Shown: positions 1 through 9,460, counted from the stretch's first letter. The stretch is DNA of 60,122 bases from Algoriphagus sp. (GCF_029254265.1 NZ_JAQWXX010000097.1:1-60122); one strand, 5' to 3'. Notes: generated by a model not told the origin, from the letters alone. Translations and numbers: made by a program.

Positions 1-58
1 CGGATTCCCTCCATTTACAGAAAAGGGAATAGTATTCTTCGTTGCTTACGTTTTTCAT
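1..58 (-). CDS. Start of an unidentified gene running off the window edge
   Basis: An ATG at 56-58 (minus strand) opens a frame that stays open for 19 codons to the window edge, beginning MKNVSNEEYYSLF. It lies 28 bases downstream of the stop of the 180-residue exported protein and points the same way, so it could be the third gene of the response-regulator operon. Too short to assign a family. Confidence 0.4.
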   Translation of the reverse strand, partial: MKNVSNEEYYSLFCKWRES

Positions 59-86
59 CCTGCAACATTATACAGTCAGGAGGCCT

Positions 87-629
87 TTAGCAATATGGGG
101 TTGATCGGATGGATACAAAGATTTTGAAATCAGAAAAGTATCCAAATCCAACATTAAACCCTGGTTGAAATGGTGAGTCCTGTGCTAATAATACTAAATC
201 TTGGGAATTGATATTTTTCTTCTCTTCCGGAAAAATATCATTACTTCGAAGCAAGGCTGAAACAAATTCAGAGGCCGCCTCTTGCGTGGAAGGTTCGTCG
301 TAGATTAAATATTGGAAGTTTACTGAGGAAGCTAAAACCGAATCCAATTCTGATCCAAATCTTGTCAGTTGGGAAATTGAATCGATCGGAATCGAATACC
401 AAATACCTATATCTGCTCTTTTCCAGGTAGCAGTATCTTTGGCAGAAAGTTGAAAATCGGCAGGTAATGTAAATCGAAACTTAAGTCCAGGGACCTGCTC
501 TTGATTACTTAGAAATTCAAAAAAACTAGTGGAGTCAGAGAAGTAGGTTTTCTCTTGGCAGAAGGCTGTTGTTGATCCAAAAATCAGAACCAATAAAACT
601 CCTAGTATTCTTTTTTCAACAAAGCTCAT
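87..629 (-). CDS. Exported protein of unknown function
   Basis: A 180-residue protein with an N-terminal signal peptide: basic start MSFVEKR, a hydrophobic stretch at about residues 8-22, then a likely cleavage site near AFCQ. The rest is a soluble, mostly polar domain with no motif I recognise; probably periplasmic. It begins 5 bases after the stop of the response regulator gene upstream, so the two are almost certainly co-transcribed. That suggests a role in the output or sensing of the same signalling pathway, but this is inference from position only. No membrane segments follow the signal peptide. Confidence 0.7.
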   Translation of the reverse strand: MSFVEKRILGVLLVLIFGSTTAFCQEKTYFSDSTSFFEFLSNQEQVPGLKFRFTLPADFQLSAKDTATWKRADIGIWYSIPIDSISQLTRFGSELDSVLASSVNFQYLIYDEPSTQEAASEFVSALLRSNDIFPEEKKNINSQDLVLLAQDSPFQPGFNVGFGYFSDFKIFVSIRSTPYC

Positions 630-634
630 TTAAC

Positions 635-994
635 CTATCTCAGAATTCTTTTAACCCGCATGGCAAGTTCATTCGGGTTAAATGGTTTAGAAATAAAATC
701 AGATACCCCAAGATTAAACGCCTCTAGTACGATGGATTCTTCTTCTCCTAAAGAGCTTAGTACTATAATTGGAGTATTAGGTTTTTCCTTCCGCGCATGA
801 TGAATGATCTCAATCCCATTTTTGAATGGCATCATTACATCGGTTATAATTAGGTCTGGATTCTCTGTATTTATAGCATGAATTCCTTCGTTTCCATCTC
901 TGACGGTAAGGGTGATATAACCGTCTTTATTCAAGCGAAATTCTACTAAACTAGAGATAAGCAAGTCATCTTCAATGAGTAATATTTTTTTCAT
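635..994 (-). CDS. Single-domain response regulator (CheY-like receiver)
   Basis: A 119-residue protein consisting of one receiver domain with no output domain. Visible family residues are the acidic pair Asp9/Asp10, the phospho-acceptor Asp52 in the TDVMMP motif, Ser80 at the conserved Ser/Thr position and Lys103 in the SKPF motif. It should be phosphorylated on Asp52 by a histidine kinase and act through protein-protein contacts. No kinase gene lies in the window; it could lie beyond the left edge. It is the first gene of a minus-strand set whose second gene encodes an exported protein. Confidence 0.9.
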   Translation of the reverse strand: MKKILLIEDDLLISSLVEFRLNKDGYITLTVRDGNEGIHAINTENPDLIITDVMMPFKNGIEIIHHARKEKPNTPIIVLSSLGEEESIVLEAFNLGVSDFISKPFNPNELAMRVKRILR

Positions 995-1307
995 AACGAT
1001 ATTAAACGAATGAATAAATATACTAGCTCATTTATAATTTCAGAGTGATTTAACCAATCAAATAAATTTAAAAACAGACCGACAGCTTTTGAATTATTGA
1101 AACTGTATCTTAACTACATAAAGAAACCATTGATCAAAAAATAAGGAAGAAAAAAATAATTCCTAAAGGATACTGAAATAGCATTTATTAGCTTGTGAGT
1201 TGAAAAAAACCAATCAACTGGATAAAATATGGCGATTGAGAAGTAACAGTTTGGGACTTTCTCACCCCCGTATTTTATTGAATTAAAATTAACCTCACTA
1301 AATATTT
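995..1307. other. Divergent intergenic region, no gene seen
   Basis: This 313-base A+T-rich gap separates the minus-strand response regulator from the plus-strand amidohydrolase operon, so it should hold both promoters. I see no open frame, hairpin terminator or clear TAnnTTTG-type Bacteroidota promoter that I could place with confidence. Confidence 0.5.
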
Positions 1308-3002
1308 ATGAAAAGAACACTATTCAAAGCAAGTGTGATTTGCATGTTGTTGGGAGGCTCTATCTTATCCACTAAAGGGTTTGCCCAGAGCGACCCCACA
1401 GGAAAAAAGAGAGTGACTGATACCTATGCAATTACTAATGCTACTGTTTTCACCGCACCGGGAAAAGCAGGAGTCAAATCCACTGTGCTCATCAAAGACG
1501 GTATAATAATGGGTGTTGGCTCCAATCTTAGTATCCCTGCTGAAGCAAGACAGATCGCTGGAGATTCCCTATTTATATATCCGGGATTCATTGATGGTGC
1601 AAGCAATGCCGGTATCACTAAACCAAAAGATCCTGAAAGACCAGAAAATTTTGTCTCCTCGAATCCACCGGATGAAATCGCAGGAATAACCCCTTGGAGA
1701 TCAGCTGTTGATCAATTCGCAATGGATAGCAAGGTAGAGGATCTCAGGAAAAGCGGATTTACATTAATTCAAGTTGTTCCAGAAGGTGGAATGATTGCAG
1801 GAAAGTCAGCTGTTATGATCTTGGGAAATGAAGCTTCTGCAAATCTGATTAAAGAGAATACTGCATTGGCAGCAAGCTTCAGAGGAAGTCGCGGGATGTA
1901 CCCAGGTACAGCTGCAGGTGTTATGGCCAAGTTTAGAGATGTGTATAAAAATGCTGAACTTACTAAAACCAACTCCGACAAATTCGCATCCACCCCAGGA
2001 GTAAAAAGACCAGCGATCAATGATACCTATGCTGGTATGAAAGATGTCGTATCCAAAACTACTCCAGTGATGTTTTCTGCATCTTCAGAACTTGAAATCA
2101 GAAGAGTTTTGAAACTTCAGAAAGAGTTAGGCTTTAATTTGATTTTGACAGATTTGGAAAACTATGAAGGTGTGATCAATGAAATTAAAGCATCAGGAGC
2201 AGGAGTGTTGATTAAGGCCGAGGTTCCTGATGACAAAGCAATTAAAGCTCAGAAAGAGGATGCCGCAGCTGATGTGAAAGCACAATATGCCAGAGTAAAA
2301 GAAGCTTATGATAAATCAATTGCTCAAGCCGGAAAATTAGAAGCCGCAGGAATACCATTTGCATTTACAACTGCAGGTGTAAAAACCGGTGATATTGGAA
2401 AGTCTTTAAAGACTATGATTGATAATGGATTGTCCGAAACTGCAGCTTTAGCAGCATTAACTACAAATCCAGCAGCAATGATGGGATTAAGCAGAGAAGC
2501 AGGAACAATAGAGAAAGGTAAAATGGCCAATCTGGTTTTGACAACGGATTCACTTTTTAGTGCGGACTCACAAATTAAGCATGTAATCGCGGATGGCTAC
2601 ATTTTCGACTACGAGACAAAAGCTAAGAAAAAAGCTTCAGAAGCCGGAAATGCTACTGGTGCTGTGAAAATTGCAGGAAACTGGGACTATACCACTGAAA
2701 GTCCTGCAGGAAGTGGTTCTGGAATTGTAGCAATCCAGAAAGAAGGAAACGATTTTGGAGGAACAATAACTTATGACGACCCTTCTGGATCCGGTAAGGC
2801 AACAGCTCCGATTAAGGATGTCAAACTAGATGGTAATTCATTATCCTTTGCTTTTGAAGTTAATGCACAGGGTATGTCCATTGTGGTTGAAATTTCGGGA
2901 AAAGTAGAAGGTAATTCCATGGAAGGAATTATGGCCGTTGGACAATTTGGTTCATTCCCTTTTGAAGCTACACTCAGCCCATCTCTAACTGCTAAAAACT
3001 AA
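1308..3002 (+). CDS. Exported amidohydrolase-like protein lacking the HxH metal motif, with C-terminal beta domain
   Basis: A 564-residue protein with a signal peptide (residues 1-27, ending FAQ). Residues about 38-430 have the layout of the imidazolonepropionase/dihydroorotase-like amidohydrolases: an N-terminal beta domain (ITNATVFT, VLIKDGIIMGVG), a PGFID strand and a C-terminal ITTNPAAMMGL..GTIEKGKMANLVL segment. Where an active enzyme has PGFIDAHxH this protein has PGFIDGASN (residues 92-100), so both metal-binding histidines are gone. It is therefore probably not a conventional hydrolase. Residues about 455-564 form an extra beta-rich domain (NWDYTTESPAGSG..) absent from the next two paralogues. 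The next gene starts 5 bases downstream; the three paralogues form one operon, suggesting a hetero-oligomer or a binding role. Confidence 0.85.
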   Translation: MKRTLFKASVICMLLGGSILSTKGFAQSDPTGKKRVTDTYAITNATVFTAPGKAGVKSTVLIKDGIIMGVGSNLSIPAEARQIAGDSLFIYPGFIDGASNAGITKPKDPERPENFVSSNPPDEIAGITPWRSAVDQFAMDSKVEDLRKSGFTLIQVVPEGGMIAGKSAVMILGNEASANLIKENTALAASFRGSRGMYPGTAAGVMAKFRDVYKNAELTKTNSDKFASTPGVKRPAINDTYAGMKDVVSKTTPVMFSASSELEIRRVLKLQKELGFNLILTDLENYEGVINEIKASGAGVLIKAEVPDDKAIKAQKEDAAADVKAQYARVKEAYDKSIAQAGKLEAAGIPFAFTTAGVKTGDIGKSLKTMIDNGLSETAALAALTTNPAAMMGLSREAGTIEKGKMANLVLTTDSLFSADSQIKHVIADGYIFDYETKAKKKASEAGNATGAVKIAGNWDYTTESPAGSGSGIVAIQKEGNDFGGTITYDDPSGSGKATAPIKDVKLDGNSLSFAFEVNAQGMSIVVEISGKVEGNSMEGIMAVGQFGSFPFEATLSPSLTAKN

Positions 3003-3006
3003 ATAC

Positions 3007-4386
3007 ATGAAAAAGATAAATTATTTTCTTGCGGCACTGTTGGGATTGAGTTTTTCATTTGCCTCAGCCCAAACTCCGAAAGGCAGTGTGCTAATTAAGA
3101 ATGCAACAGTACTTACTGTAACCAAAGGTACACTTCAGAATACTGATGTTTTGGTTCAGGATGGCATTATCAAAAAGGTTGGTTCTAACTTGTCCGCTCC
3201 ATCCGGGGTACAAACTATAGACGCAACAGGTAAATACTTAATGCCTGGTATTATTGATGCTCACTCCCACGTGGGACTTGATGTGGTCAATGAGGCCACC
3301 TCGCCTATCACTGCAGAAGTGCAGATGAAGGATGTTGTAAATCCTACCGAAATCGGAATCTACCGAGCTCTTGCTGGTGGAGTAACAATTTCACATGCGA
3401 TGCACGGTTCTGCAAACGTGATTGGAGGACAAAATGCTACTCTAAAGCACCGTTGGGGAACAAAAAATCCTGATGACATCATCATGGCAGATGCTCCTAG
3501 AACGATTAAGTTTGCTCTCGGTGAAAACCCGACTCGAGTTCATGGTAGAGGTAATGGTATCCAACCAAGAAGTAGAATGGGTGTGGAAGCAGTAATCCGA
3601 AATGGATTTAACGAAGCCATCCAATACAAAAAAGCTTGGGCTGACTACAATGCTGCTGCTTCTCAAAAAGGAAGTACAGCTACAGCACCAGAGTACGATG
3701 AGAGACTTCAGACACTTGTGGATATTTTGGATGGAAAAATCATTATCCACTGCCACTCTTATCGTGCAGATGAAATCTACATGTTGATCAATGTGGCTAG
3801 AGATTTCAATATCTCAAAGCTGGTATTCCAACATACAAATGAAGGTTTCAAAGTAGCTCCGGAAATCGCTCAGTATACTATGGGTGCATCTGTATTTGCT
3901 GATTGGTGGGCTTACAAGTTTGAAGTGTATTATTCAACAGCCTTCAATGCTGCTATTCTTAATGCGAATGGAGCAATCACTTCTATTAATTCAGATTCAG
4001 CAGAATTGATCAGACACCTATATCATGAAGCTGCCAAAACCCAGCGATATGGAGGAATGACAGATGATGAGGCTTTAGCAATGATCACTATCAATCCAGC
4101 ACGTCAGCTTGGGATCTCTGATAAAGTAGGTTCCATTGAAGAAGGAAAACAAGGTGATTTGGTGATTTTTGATTCACATCCACTGTCAACCTACACTGTT
4201 CCACAAATGACTTTTGTGGATGGAGTGAAATACTTTGATATCAAAGAAGACAAAAACGATCAGCGTCTGGCAGTTAGTCCTACCGAAATGGTTGAAGATG
4301 TTTATCTCCGTATCGAAACTGAAAGATGTATGCAGGATACCGAGCATCTATTTGAGATGACGAGTACTTTATTTAATCAAAACTAA
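3007..4386 (+). CDS. Exported amidohydrolase family enzyme with intact metal site
   Basis: A 459-residue protein with a signal peptide (1-21, ending SAQ). It belongs to the amidohydrolase superfamily. The HxH motif is present in PGIIDAHSHVG (His86, His88), and further candidate ligands are His248/His250 (IIHCHSYRADE), His276 (FQHTNEG) and Asp330 (SINSDSAE). The C-terminal MITINPARQLGI..GSIEEGKQGDLVIFD segment is typical of the family. It should hydrolyse a cyclic amide, peptide or similar bond in the periplasm; the substrate cannot be told from sequence. It sits between two paralogues that have lost the HxH, so it is probably the only catalytic member of the trio. C-terminal ~30 residues are divergent. 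Confidence 0.9.
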   Translation: MKKINYFLAALLGLSFSFASAQTPKGSVLIKNATVLTVTKGTLQNTDVLVQDGIIKKVGSNLSAPSGVQTIDATGKYLMPGIIDAHSHVGLDVVNEATSPITAEVQMKDVVNPTEIGIYRALAGGVTISHAMHGSANVIGGQNATLKHRWGTKNPDDIIMADAPRTIKFALGENPTRVHGRGNGIQPRSRMGVEAVIRNGFNEAIQYKKAWADYNAAASQKGSTATAPEYDERLQTLVDILDGKIIIHCHSYRADEIYMLINVARDFNISKLVFQHTNEGFKVAPEIAQYTMGASVFADWWAYKFEVYYSTAFNAAILNANGAITSINSDSAELIRHLYHEAAKTQRYGGMTDDEALAMITINPARQLGISDKVGSIEEGKQGDLVIFDSHPLSTYTVPQMTFVDGVKYFDIKEDKNDQRLAVSPTEMVEDVYLRIETERCMQDTEHLFEMTSTLFNQN

Positions 4387-4399
4387 TCACCCCGAAGAC

Positions 4400-5701
4400 A
4401 TGAAAAGACTAACAAAATCCTTTTTCGCCTTCTTGATCGCCATGCTTCCCATGGTGGCTATGGCTCAGATCGACGGGGAGTTTATTAAACCTCGTTCAGG
4501 CAAATTCTTATTGAAAAATGCTACGGTAGTAACCATTACCAAAGGCATCTTGAATAATACTTCAGTACTTGTAGAAAATGGGAAAATCCAGGAAATCGGA
4601 ACTTCCATTGCTGGAAATGGAGCTGAAGAGATCGATTGTACCGGACTATTTATTTACCCGGGAATGATTGACAGTGGAACCAAATTGGGACTTGCCGAAG
4701 TAAGCTCAGTTCCTGAAACTGTTGATTTTTCCGAAGTAGGAAACTTCACTCCTAACATGCAGGCTTTGACTGCAGTCAATCCAAACTCTGAAGCCATTCC
4801 GGTTACTCGGGTTTCTGGTGTGACTACAGTATTGACAGTGCCATCAGGAGGCTTATTTCCTGGTACAGCTGCATTGATCAATTTGAATGGCTATACACCA
4901 GATCAAATGTATGCAGGTTTCAAGGCGGTTGTAATGAACTTCCCTAGCTCAGGTAGAAGAGGAAGATTTGATCGTAGATCAGATGATGATATCAAAAAAG
5001 CCAATGAGAAAGCTTTGAAAGAGGCAAATGAAATCTGGGAAAATGCTAAATCTTACCTTAAACTGAAGAACGAAGGTGCAAGCTTAGAATATTACCCAGA
5101 GATGGATCAACTGGCAAAAGTTATCGCTGGAGAACTTCCTTTGCTAGTGCAAGTAGACGCTGCTTCCGATATTCAAAATGCTTTGAAATGGCTGGAAGGA
5201 AAAGATGTTAAAGTAATCTTAAGTGGTGTTTCTGAAGGTTGGAGAGTTGCGGATGAAATCGCTAAATCTGGATACCCGGTAATCACAGGTCCTGTTCAGG
5301 ATCTTCCAACTCGTGAATCTGATCGTTATGACACACCTTATGCGAATGCAGGTAAAATGGCAAAAGCTGGAGTAAAAGTAGCTATCCGAACTGATGAGAT
5401 CGAAAATGTAAGAAACCTACCTTTCCATGCAGCTTTTGCAGCAAGCTACGGAATGGGAAAAGAAGAAGCATGGAAAGCAGTAACAATAAATGCAGCAGAG
5501 ATCTTTGGAATTGCAGATCAATATGGTTCTGTAGAGCAAGGAAAAGTAGCTAATTTGATCGTTGCGACCGGTGATCCGTTCGAGACTCAATCTCAGATCA
5601 TGCATGTGTTTATTGATGGATATAGAATTCCACTTTCAAACAGACACATTCGTCTATACCAGGAATTTCTCGAAAGATCTCCAGGACTTAAGTCTAAGTA
5701 A
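4400..5701 (+). CDS. Exported amidohydrolase-like protein lacking the HxH metal motif
   Basis: A 433-residue protein with a signal peptide (1-22, ending AMAQ). It aligns by eye with the two genes before it: FLLKNATVVTITKG at the start, PGMIDSGTKLG at residues 87-97 in place of PGxIDAHxHxG, and VTINAAEIFGIADQYGSVEQGKVANLIV at the end. The metal-binding His pair is missing, as in the first gene of the trio, though it lacks that gene's extra C-terminal domain. It starts 13 bases after the middle gene and ends just before a strong terminator. The likely role is a structural or substrate-binding partner of the catalytic middle paralogue; this is inference. Confidence 0.85.
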   Translation: MKRLTKSFFAFLIAMLPMVAMAQIDGEFIKPRSGKFLLKNATVVTITKGILNNTSVLVENGKIQEIGTSIAGNGAEEIDCTGLFIYPGMIDSGTKLGLAEVSSVPETVDFSEVGNFTPNMQALTAVNPNSEAIPVTRVSGVTTVLTVPSGGLFPGTAALINLNGYTPDQMYAGFKAVVMNFPSSGRRGRFDRRSDDDIKKANEKALKEANEIWENAKSYLKLKNEGASLEYYPEMDQLAKVIAGELPLLVQVDAASDIQNALKWLEGKDVKVILSGVSEGWRVADEIAKSGYPVITGPVQDLPTRESDRYDTPYANAGKMAKAGVKVAIRTDEIENVRNLPFHAAFAASYGMGKEEAWKAVTINAAEIFGIADQYGSVEQGKVANLIVATGDPFETQSQIMHVFIDGYRIPLSNRHIRLYQEFLERSPGLKSK

Positions 5702-5717
5702 TCATTCATAAATTCTT

Positions 5718-5771
5718 AAACCACAAGAATTACTTTCTGATGAAGGTCTTTCTTGTGGTTTTCTTATTTTT
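5718..5771 (+). terminator. Intrinsic terminator of the amidohydrolase operon
   Basis: A perfect 12-base stem (AAACCACAAGAA at 5718-5729 with its complement at 5750-5761) is followed by a T-rich run up to 5771. It ends the three-gene amidohydrolase operon and directly abuts the start of the NlpC/P60 gene. Confidence 0.85.
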
Positions 5772-6956
5772 ATGAGCCCTATGAAAAAATCTATCCTAGC
5801 CTACTCTTTAACCTTCCTTGTACTTTACTCTTCCTGCTCATCAGATTCAGCGGATCAAGAGGTTGCGGTTCTAATCGATGAATACAAATCTGTCTATGCA
5901 CCTGACAAGCGCGTTGCGCTATGGAATCTAACCTTTGAAAATGATTCGCTCAAAGGAGAAACCGATCAGCTCCAAGCCTACAATGAATTCATTGCAGAAT
6001 TATCAGCGAGGGAAATCGAGTTTATTGACGCAGTGAATCAGCTTCCGGAAAAGCAGTTAGGGGATCAGGTCAAGGCACTCGTGACCATTTCAGTGGCCAA
6101 CATCCGAAGCCAACCTAAGCATTCAGCCGAATTAGCTACCCAAGCCTTGATGGGTACACCGCTTAATGTGTTAAAAGAAGATGATGGCTGGTTTCTAGTC
6201 CAAACTCCAGATCAATACTTATCTTGGGTTGATCGAGCTGGAATTCAGCTGATGACTGAGGAGGAAATGGAGAACTGGTATCGTTCACCCAAATTAGTTT
6301 TTACCGATTTGGTGGGATATGTCTGGAAAAGCCCAGATACCAAGGAAATGATTTCAGATCTAGTTGCAGGGGATATTTTGACCATCGAGAATGAAAGCAT
6401 CAGCCATTATTTAGTTTCCCTTCCAGATCAACGCAAAGGTTGGATTGAGAAATCAAAAGCTCAAGATTGGGAAACTTGGATCTCCTCCAGAAACACAAGT
6501 CCTGAAAATTTGATCTCCACGGCAAAGCAGATGATGGGATCACCTTACCTCTGGGGAGGCACTTCCATCAAAGGAATGGATTGTAGCGGCTTTACCAAGA
6601 CAATATTTTATCTCAATGGTCAGATTATTCCTCGTGATGCTTCTCAGCAAATAAATGAAGGTGAATTGATCGATGCAGACAAAAATTGGGAGAAACTTCA
6701 AGTTGGAGATCTTCTTTTCTTTGGTGAAAAAGCTACTTCCGATAAAAAAGAAAAAGTGGTCCATGTGGGAATGTGGATTGGAAATGGAGAATTTATACAT
6801 TCCAGAGGTCTGGTTAGAATCTCCAGCTTCGATCCCGAAAATCCTAACTATGACGAATACGAACTTAACCGATACCTAAGGACAAAACGAATTGTCAATG
6901 TACCTTCTGAGCATGTCCTTTCAGTTTCAAAATTACTTACAACCAATCAGCCATGA
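5772..6956 (+). CDS. Lipoprotein C40 (NlpC/P60) endopeptidase with two SH3-like domains
   Basis: A 394-residue protein; the ATG at 5781 is an equally likely start. The N-terminus (KKSILAYSLTFLVLYSSC) reads as a lipoprotein signal with Cys22 as anchor. Two bacterial SH3-like domains lie at about 103-160 (ISVANIRSQP) and 176-230, followed by an NlpC/P60 domain at about 245-375. The catalytic Cys271 is in MDCSGF, His331 is in VVHVGMW, and the third polar residue is His343 in FIHSRG. Such enzymes cleave cell-wall peptides, typically gamma-D-Glu-diaminopimelate bonds, so this one should work on peptidoglycan in the periplasm. The stop overlaps the start of the next gene by ATGA, so the two peptidases are translationally coupled. 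Confidence 0.9.
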   Translation: MSPMKKSILAYSLTFLVLYSSCSSDSADQEVAVLIDEYKSVYAPDKRVALWNLTFENDSLKGETDQLQAYNEFIAELSAREIEFIDAVNQLPEKQLGDQVKALVTISVANIRSQPKHSAELATQALMGTPLNVLKEDDGWFLVQTPDQYLSWVDRAGIQLMTEEEMENWYRSPKLVFTDLVGYVWKSPDTKEMISDLVAGDILTIENESISHYLVSLPDQRKGWIEKSKAQDWETWISSRNTSPENLISTAKQMMGSPYLWGGTSIKGMDCSGFTKTIFYLNGQIIPRDASQQINEGELIDADKNWEKLQVGDLLFFGEKATSDKKEKVVHVGMWIGNGEFIHSRGLVRISSFDPENPNYDEYELNRYLRTKRIVNVPSEHVLSVSKLLTTNQP

Positions 6957-9058
6957 AGATATTAAAACCCTTACTTAGCCTAAGCCTTCTTACAACTGTA
7001 AGCTTTGGACTTGAGGCTCAGCAATTGGATGGTTTTTTCCAAAAAAGCCAGTCCAAAGAAAAAACAATTGAACAAGAATATTTGAATGCAGTCAAATTTG
7101 ACCGATTCAAAGTGCATTTGAAGGAACTTACCAAAGCTCCTCACATCGCAGGAACTCCGGAAAATGAAGCTGTAGCTGCTTACATGACGAAGGTGATGAG
7201 CGATGCTGGAATGGACGTAAAAACTCATCCCTATGATGTCTATCTGCCAAATGATCCAGGAGAATCTTTGCTGCAGATCATTAGTCCTGAGACCATGACA
7301 CTTTCGCAGCAGGAAGGACCGATTCCGGGGGATGAATTCTCAACAGATCCCCGCCTCCATAAAGGATTCAATGCTTTTTCTGGATCAGGTGATGTCACTG
7401 CTGAAGTGGTCTATGCGAATTATGGCACTAAGGCTGACTTCGAAAAGTTGGCTGAAATGGGTGTGGATTTAAAAGGTAAAGTAGTGATCGCACGCTATGG
7501 AGGCAATTTCAGAGGCTACAAAGCAAAATTCGCTGAGGAATCCGGAGCTGCCGCTTTGATTATCTATACCGATCCGGAAGATTCCGGTTCTGGGAAAGGC
7601 GGAGTGTATCCAGATGGCCCTTTCTTCAACGAAACAACTATACAGCGAGGCTCATTACTAACTTTGGATTATACAGGAGATCCCTTAACTCCATTTAAGC
7701 CAGCACTTCCAAGAGATGGTGCAAAACAAGCCAAAAGACTGGATCCATCTGAAGTTGCTTTTCATACCATTCCAGTTTCCCCTATTGGATATGGCGCCGC
7801 AAAAGAAATCCTAAGCCGAATGAAAGGTTCCGCTGTACCCGAAGCTTGGCAAGGCGGATTGCCATTTGACTATAAAATAACGGGAGGATCTGATCTGAAA
7901 GTGCGAGTTATGGTAGATCAGAAATCAGACTTTATCCGTGCTAATAATGTCATTGGAACTTTTGTCGGAAGCAAATATCCCGATGAGTGGATTATCCTAG
8001 GAAGCCACTATGATGCTTGGAGCTTTGGAGCAACTGACCCCAATTCAGGAACTGCAATGATGCTGACTTTGGCTGAGGCCATTGGTGAATTAGTGAAAAA
8101 TGGTGAAGCCCCTGCCCGATCTATTATGATTGGACATTGGGATGCCGAAGAGCAAGGAGTGATTGGTTCTACCGAGTGGGTAGAGCAATACCAAAAAGAA
8201 CTGGGAGCCAAAGCAGTAACTTATATGAACTTTGATGGTGGAGTATCAGGCAGAAATTTCGGTATTTCTTCTGCCCCTACCTTGAAAAATTTGATCATAG
8301 AAGCTTCCAAAGAAGTTCAATACCCGGATTCCTCGAAAACTGTTTTTCAGGTATGGGCTGGTAAAAATGAAGAGCCAAGGATAGGAAACCTTGGAGGTGG
8401 TTCGGATCATATTGCATTTTATATGCATGTGGGCGTACCAAGTTTGAGTGGTGGAGTTGGTGGACCTACAGCCTATCATTCCAATTATGACAATTTCAAT
8501 TACTACAGCAAATTTGTGGACCCTAGCTTCAAAATGGGCGGTACAGTGGCTCAGGTGATTGGGATCCTTACACTTCGACTTGCAAATGCGGAAGTGATTC
8601 CTTACGATGTTTCCCGCTATGCGCAAGACCTTCGTGGACACTTTGACAATGCTGTTAAAAATGTAAAAACCATCGCTCCTGATTTCAATTCATTTGATCA
8701 AGTCGATGCAGCAATCAAGAAATTGGAACTGAGTTCTGCTGCTTATGAGACCGCATTGAATGGCGCTTTGACTTCAGACAACCTGTCTTCAAAAACTATT
8801 CATAAGCTAAACGAAGGTTTACTGGCCTTGGAGAAAAGTTGGATTGATCCAAAAGGAATGTATTATGGCAGTTGGTATCGTTCGCTTTATGTGAGTAACG
8901 ATCCATTCTCGGGTTATGCTTCATGGATTCTTCCAGGTATTCAATATGAGGTAGAAATCAAATCTACTGACCGCTTGGAAGAATGGGATACCCGCTATGC
9001 GAAAGCGATTCTTGATCTGAGCAAGAAGGTGGATAAGTTGACTAAAAGAATCAAGTGA
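6953..9058 (+). CDS. Exported M28 peptidase, glutamate carboxypeptidase II-like
   Basis: A 701-residue protein with a signal peptide (1-23, ending EAQ). Domain order matches glutamate carboxypeptidase II and the transferrin receptor: a protease-associated domain around residues 150-250 (LKGKVVIARYGG, GAAALIIYTDPEDSG), the M28 zinc-peptidase domain around 320-560 and a helical dimerisation domain at the end. Metal and catalytic residues are visible: His352 and Asp354 (GSHYDAW), Asp362 (DPNSG), Glu399/Glu400 (DAEEQG) and the late His in AYHSNYDN. It should be a di-zinc exopeptidase acting on peptides in the periplasm. It overlaps the NlpC/P60 gene by 4 bases, suggesting joint use in peptide scavenging or wall-peptide recycling. 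Confidence 0.92.
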   Translation: MKILKPLLSLSLLTTVSFGLEAQQLDGFFQKSQSKEKTIEQEYLNAVKFDRFKVHLKELTKAPHIAGTPENEAVAAYMTKVMSDAGMDVKTHPYDVYLPNDPGESLLQIISPETMTLSQQEGPIPGDEFSTDPRLHKGFNAFSGSGDVTAEVVYANYGTKADFEKLAEMGVDLKGKVVIARYGGNFRGYKAKFAEESGAAALIIYTDPEDSGSGKGGVYPDGPFFNETTIQRGSLLTLDYTGDPLTPFKPALPRDGAKQAKRLDPSEVAFHTIPVSPIGYGAAKEILSRMKGSAVPEAWQGGLPFDYKITGGSDLKVRVMVDQKSDFIRANNVIGTFVGSKYPDEWIILGSHYDAWSFGATDPNSGTAMMLTLAEAIGELVKNGEAPARSIMIGHWDAEEQGVIGSTEWVEQYQKELGAKAVTYMNFDGGVSGRNFGISSAPTLKNLIIEASKEVQYPDSSKTVFQVWAGKNEEPRIGNLGGGSDHIAFYMHVGVPSLSGGVGGPTAYHSNYDNFNYYSKFVDPSFKMGGTVAQVIGILTLRLANAEVIPYDVSRYAQDLRGHFDNAVKNVKTIAPDFNSFDQVDAAIKKLELSSAAYETALNGALTSDNLSSKTIHKLNEGLLALEKSWIDPKGMYYGSWYRSLYVSNDPFSGYASWILPGIQYEVEIKSTDRLEEWDTRYAKAILDLSKKVDKLTKRIK

Positions 9059-9104
9059 TTTTCAAGTCAGAAGTATGAAGTGAGAAATCTGACAATTTGA
9101 ATCT

Positions 9105-9135
9105 AAAAAAGGGCGAATGATTATTCGCCCTTTTG
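9105..9135 (+). terminator. Intrinsic terminator after the M28 peptidase gene
   Basis: The stem GGGCGAAT/ATTCGCCC (9111-9118 and 9123-9130) has a 4-base loop, six A before and four T after, so it could work in both directions. Confidence 0.85.
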
Positions 9136-9311
9136 CATTTAGATTCGAAATATTTTTAAAAGTACTACCACGATTTAATGGAGTCGGCATGGAGGTTTTT
9201 GGTTAGAAAAGCTGAAAAACATTCTTTGTACATTTTATGAATATACTGAGTCAAATTCTCTTATAGAATGTGTCAACCGAAGGTTTCTGAAGTTTATCAT
9301 TCTTAGGGCGC

Positions 9312-9460
9312 GGTGGGTAGACATGGAAGCGGGCCGGCGGTGGCATGTGGGGAGAAGCATTTCCATGTCTTGGGCCCACCCGCATACCTGGCTCTTCACT
9401 ATAAATGCCCACTGGGCATTTACTTCACGCTCAGCCCTCTTTTTGGGCCAAGCCAAAAGA
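9312..9460. repeat. Structured intergenic element, copy 1
   Basis: A G+C-rich stretch inside an otherwise A+T-rich 553-base gap (9136-9688). It contains nested inverted repeats: GGTGGG..GACATGGAA (9312-9328) against TTCCATGTC..CCCACC (9361-9380), a perfect 10-base hairpin TAAATGCCCA/TGGGCATTTA (9402-9422), and a TTTTTGG..CCAAAA hairpin (about 9441-9458). A relative with the same GAAGCATT and TTTTGG..CCAAAA features lies at 12466-12560. No credible gene is seen in the gap; the 73-codon minus frame at 9235-9456 just runs through these hairpins. Confidence 0.55.

Noticed and set aside
1286..1307. AATTAACCTCACTAAA just before the first amidohydrolase gene resembles a T3 phage promoter
   Set aside because: It lacks the full consensus (one C short, no GGGA after it) and no phage polymerase context exists; most likely chance.
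9235..9456. 73-codon minus-strand frame
   Set aside because: It runs through a hairpin-rich intergenic element and resembles no protein.
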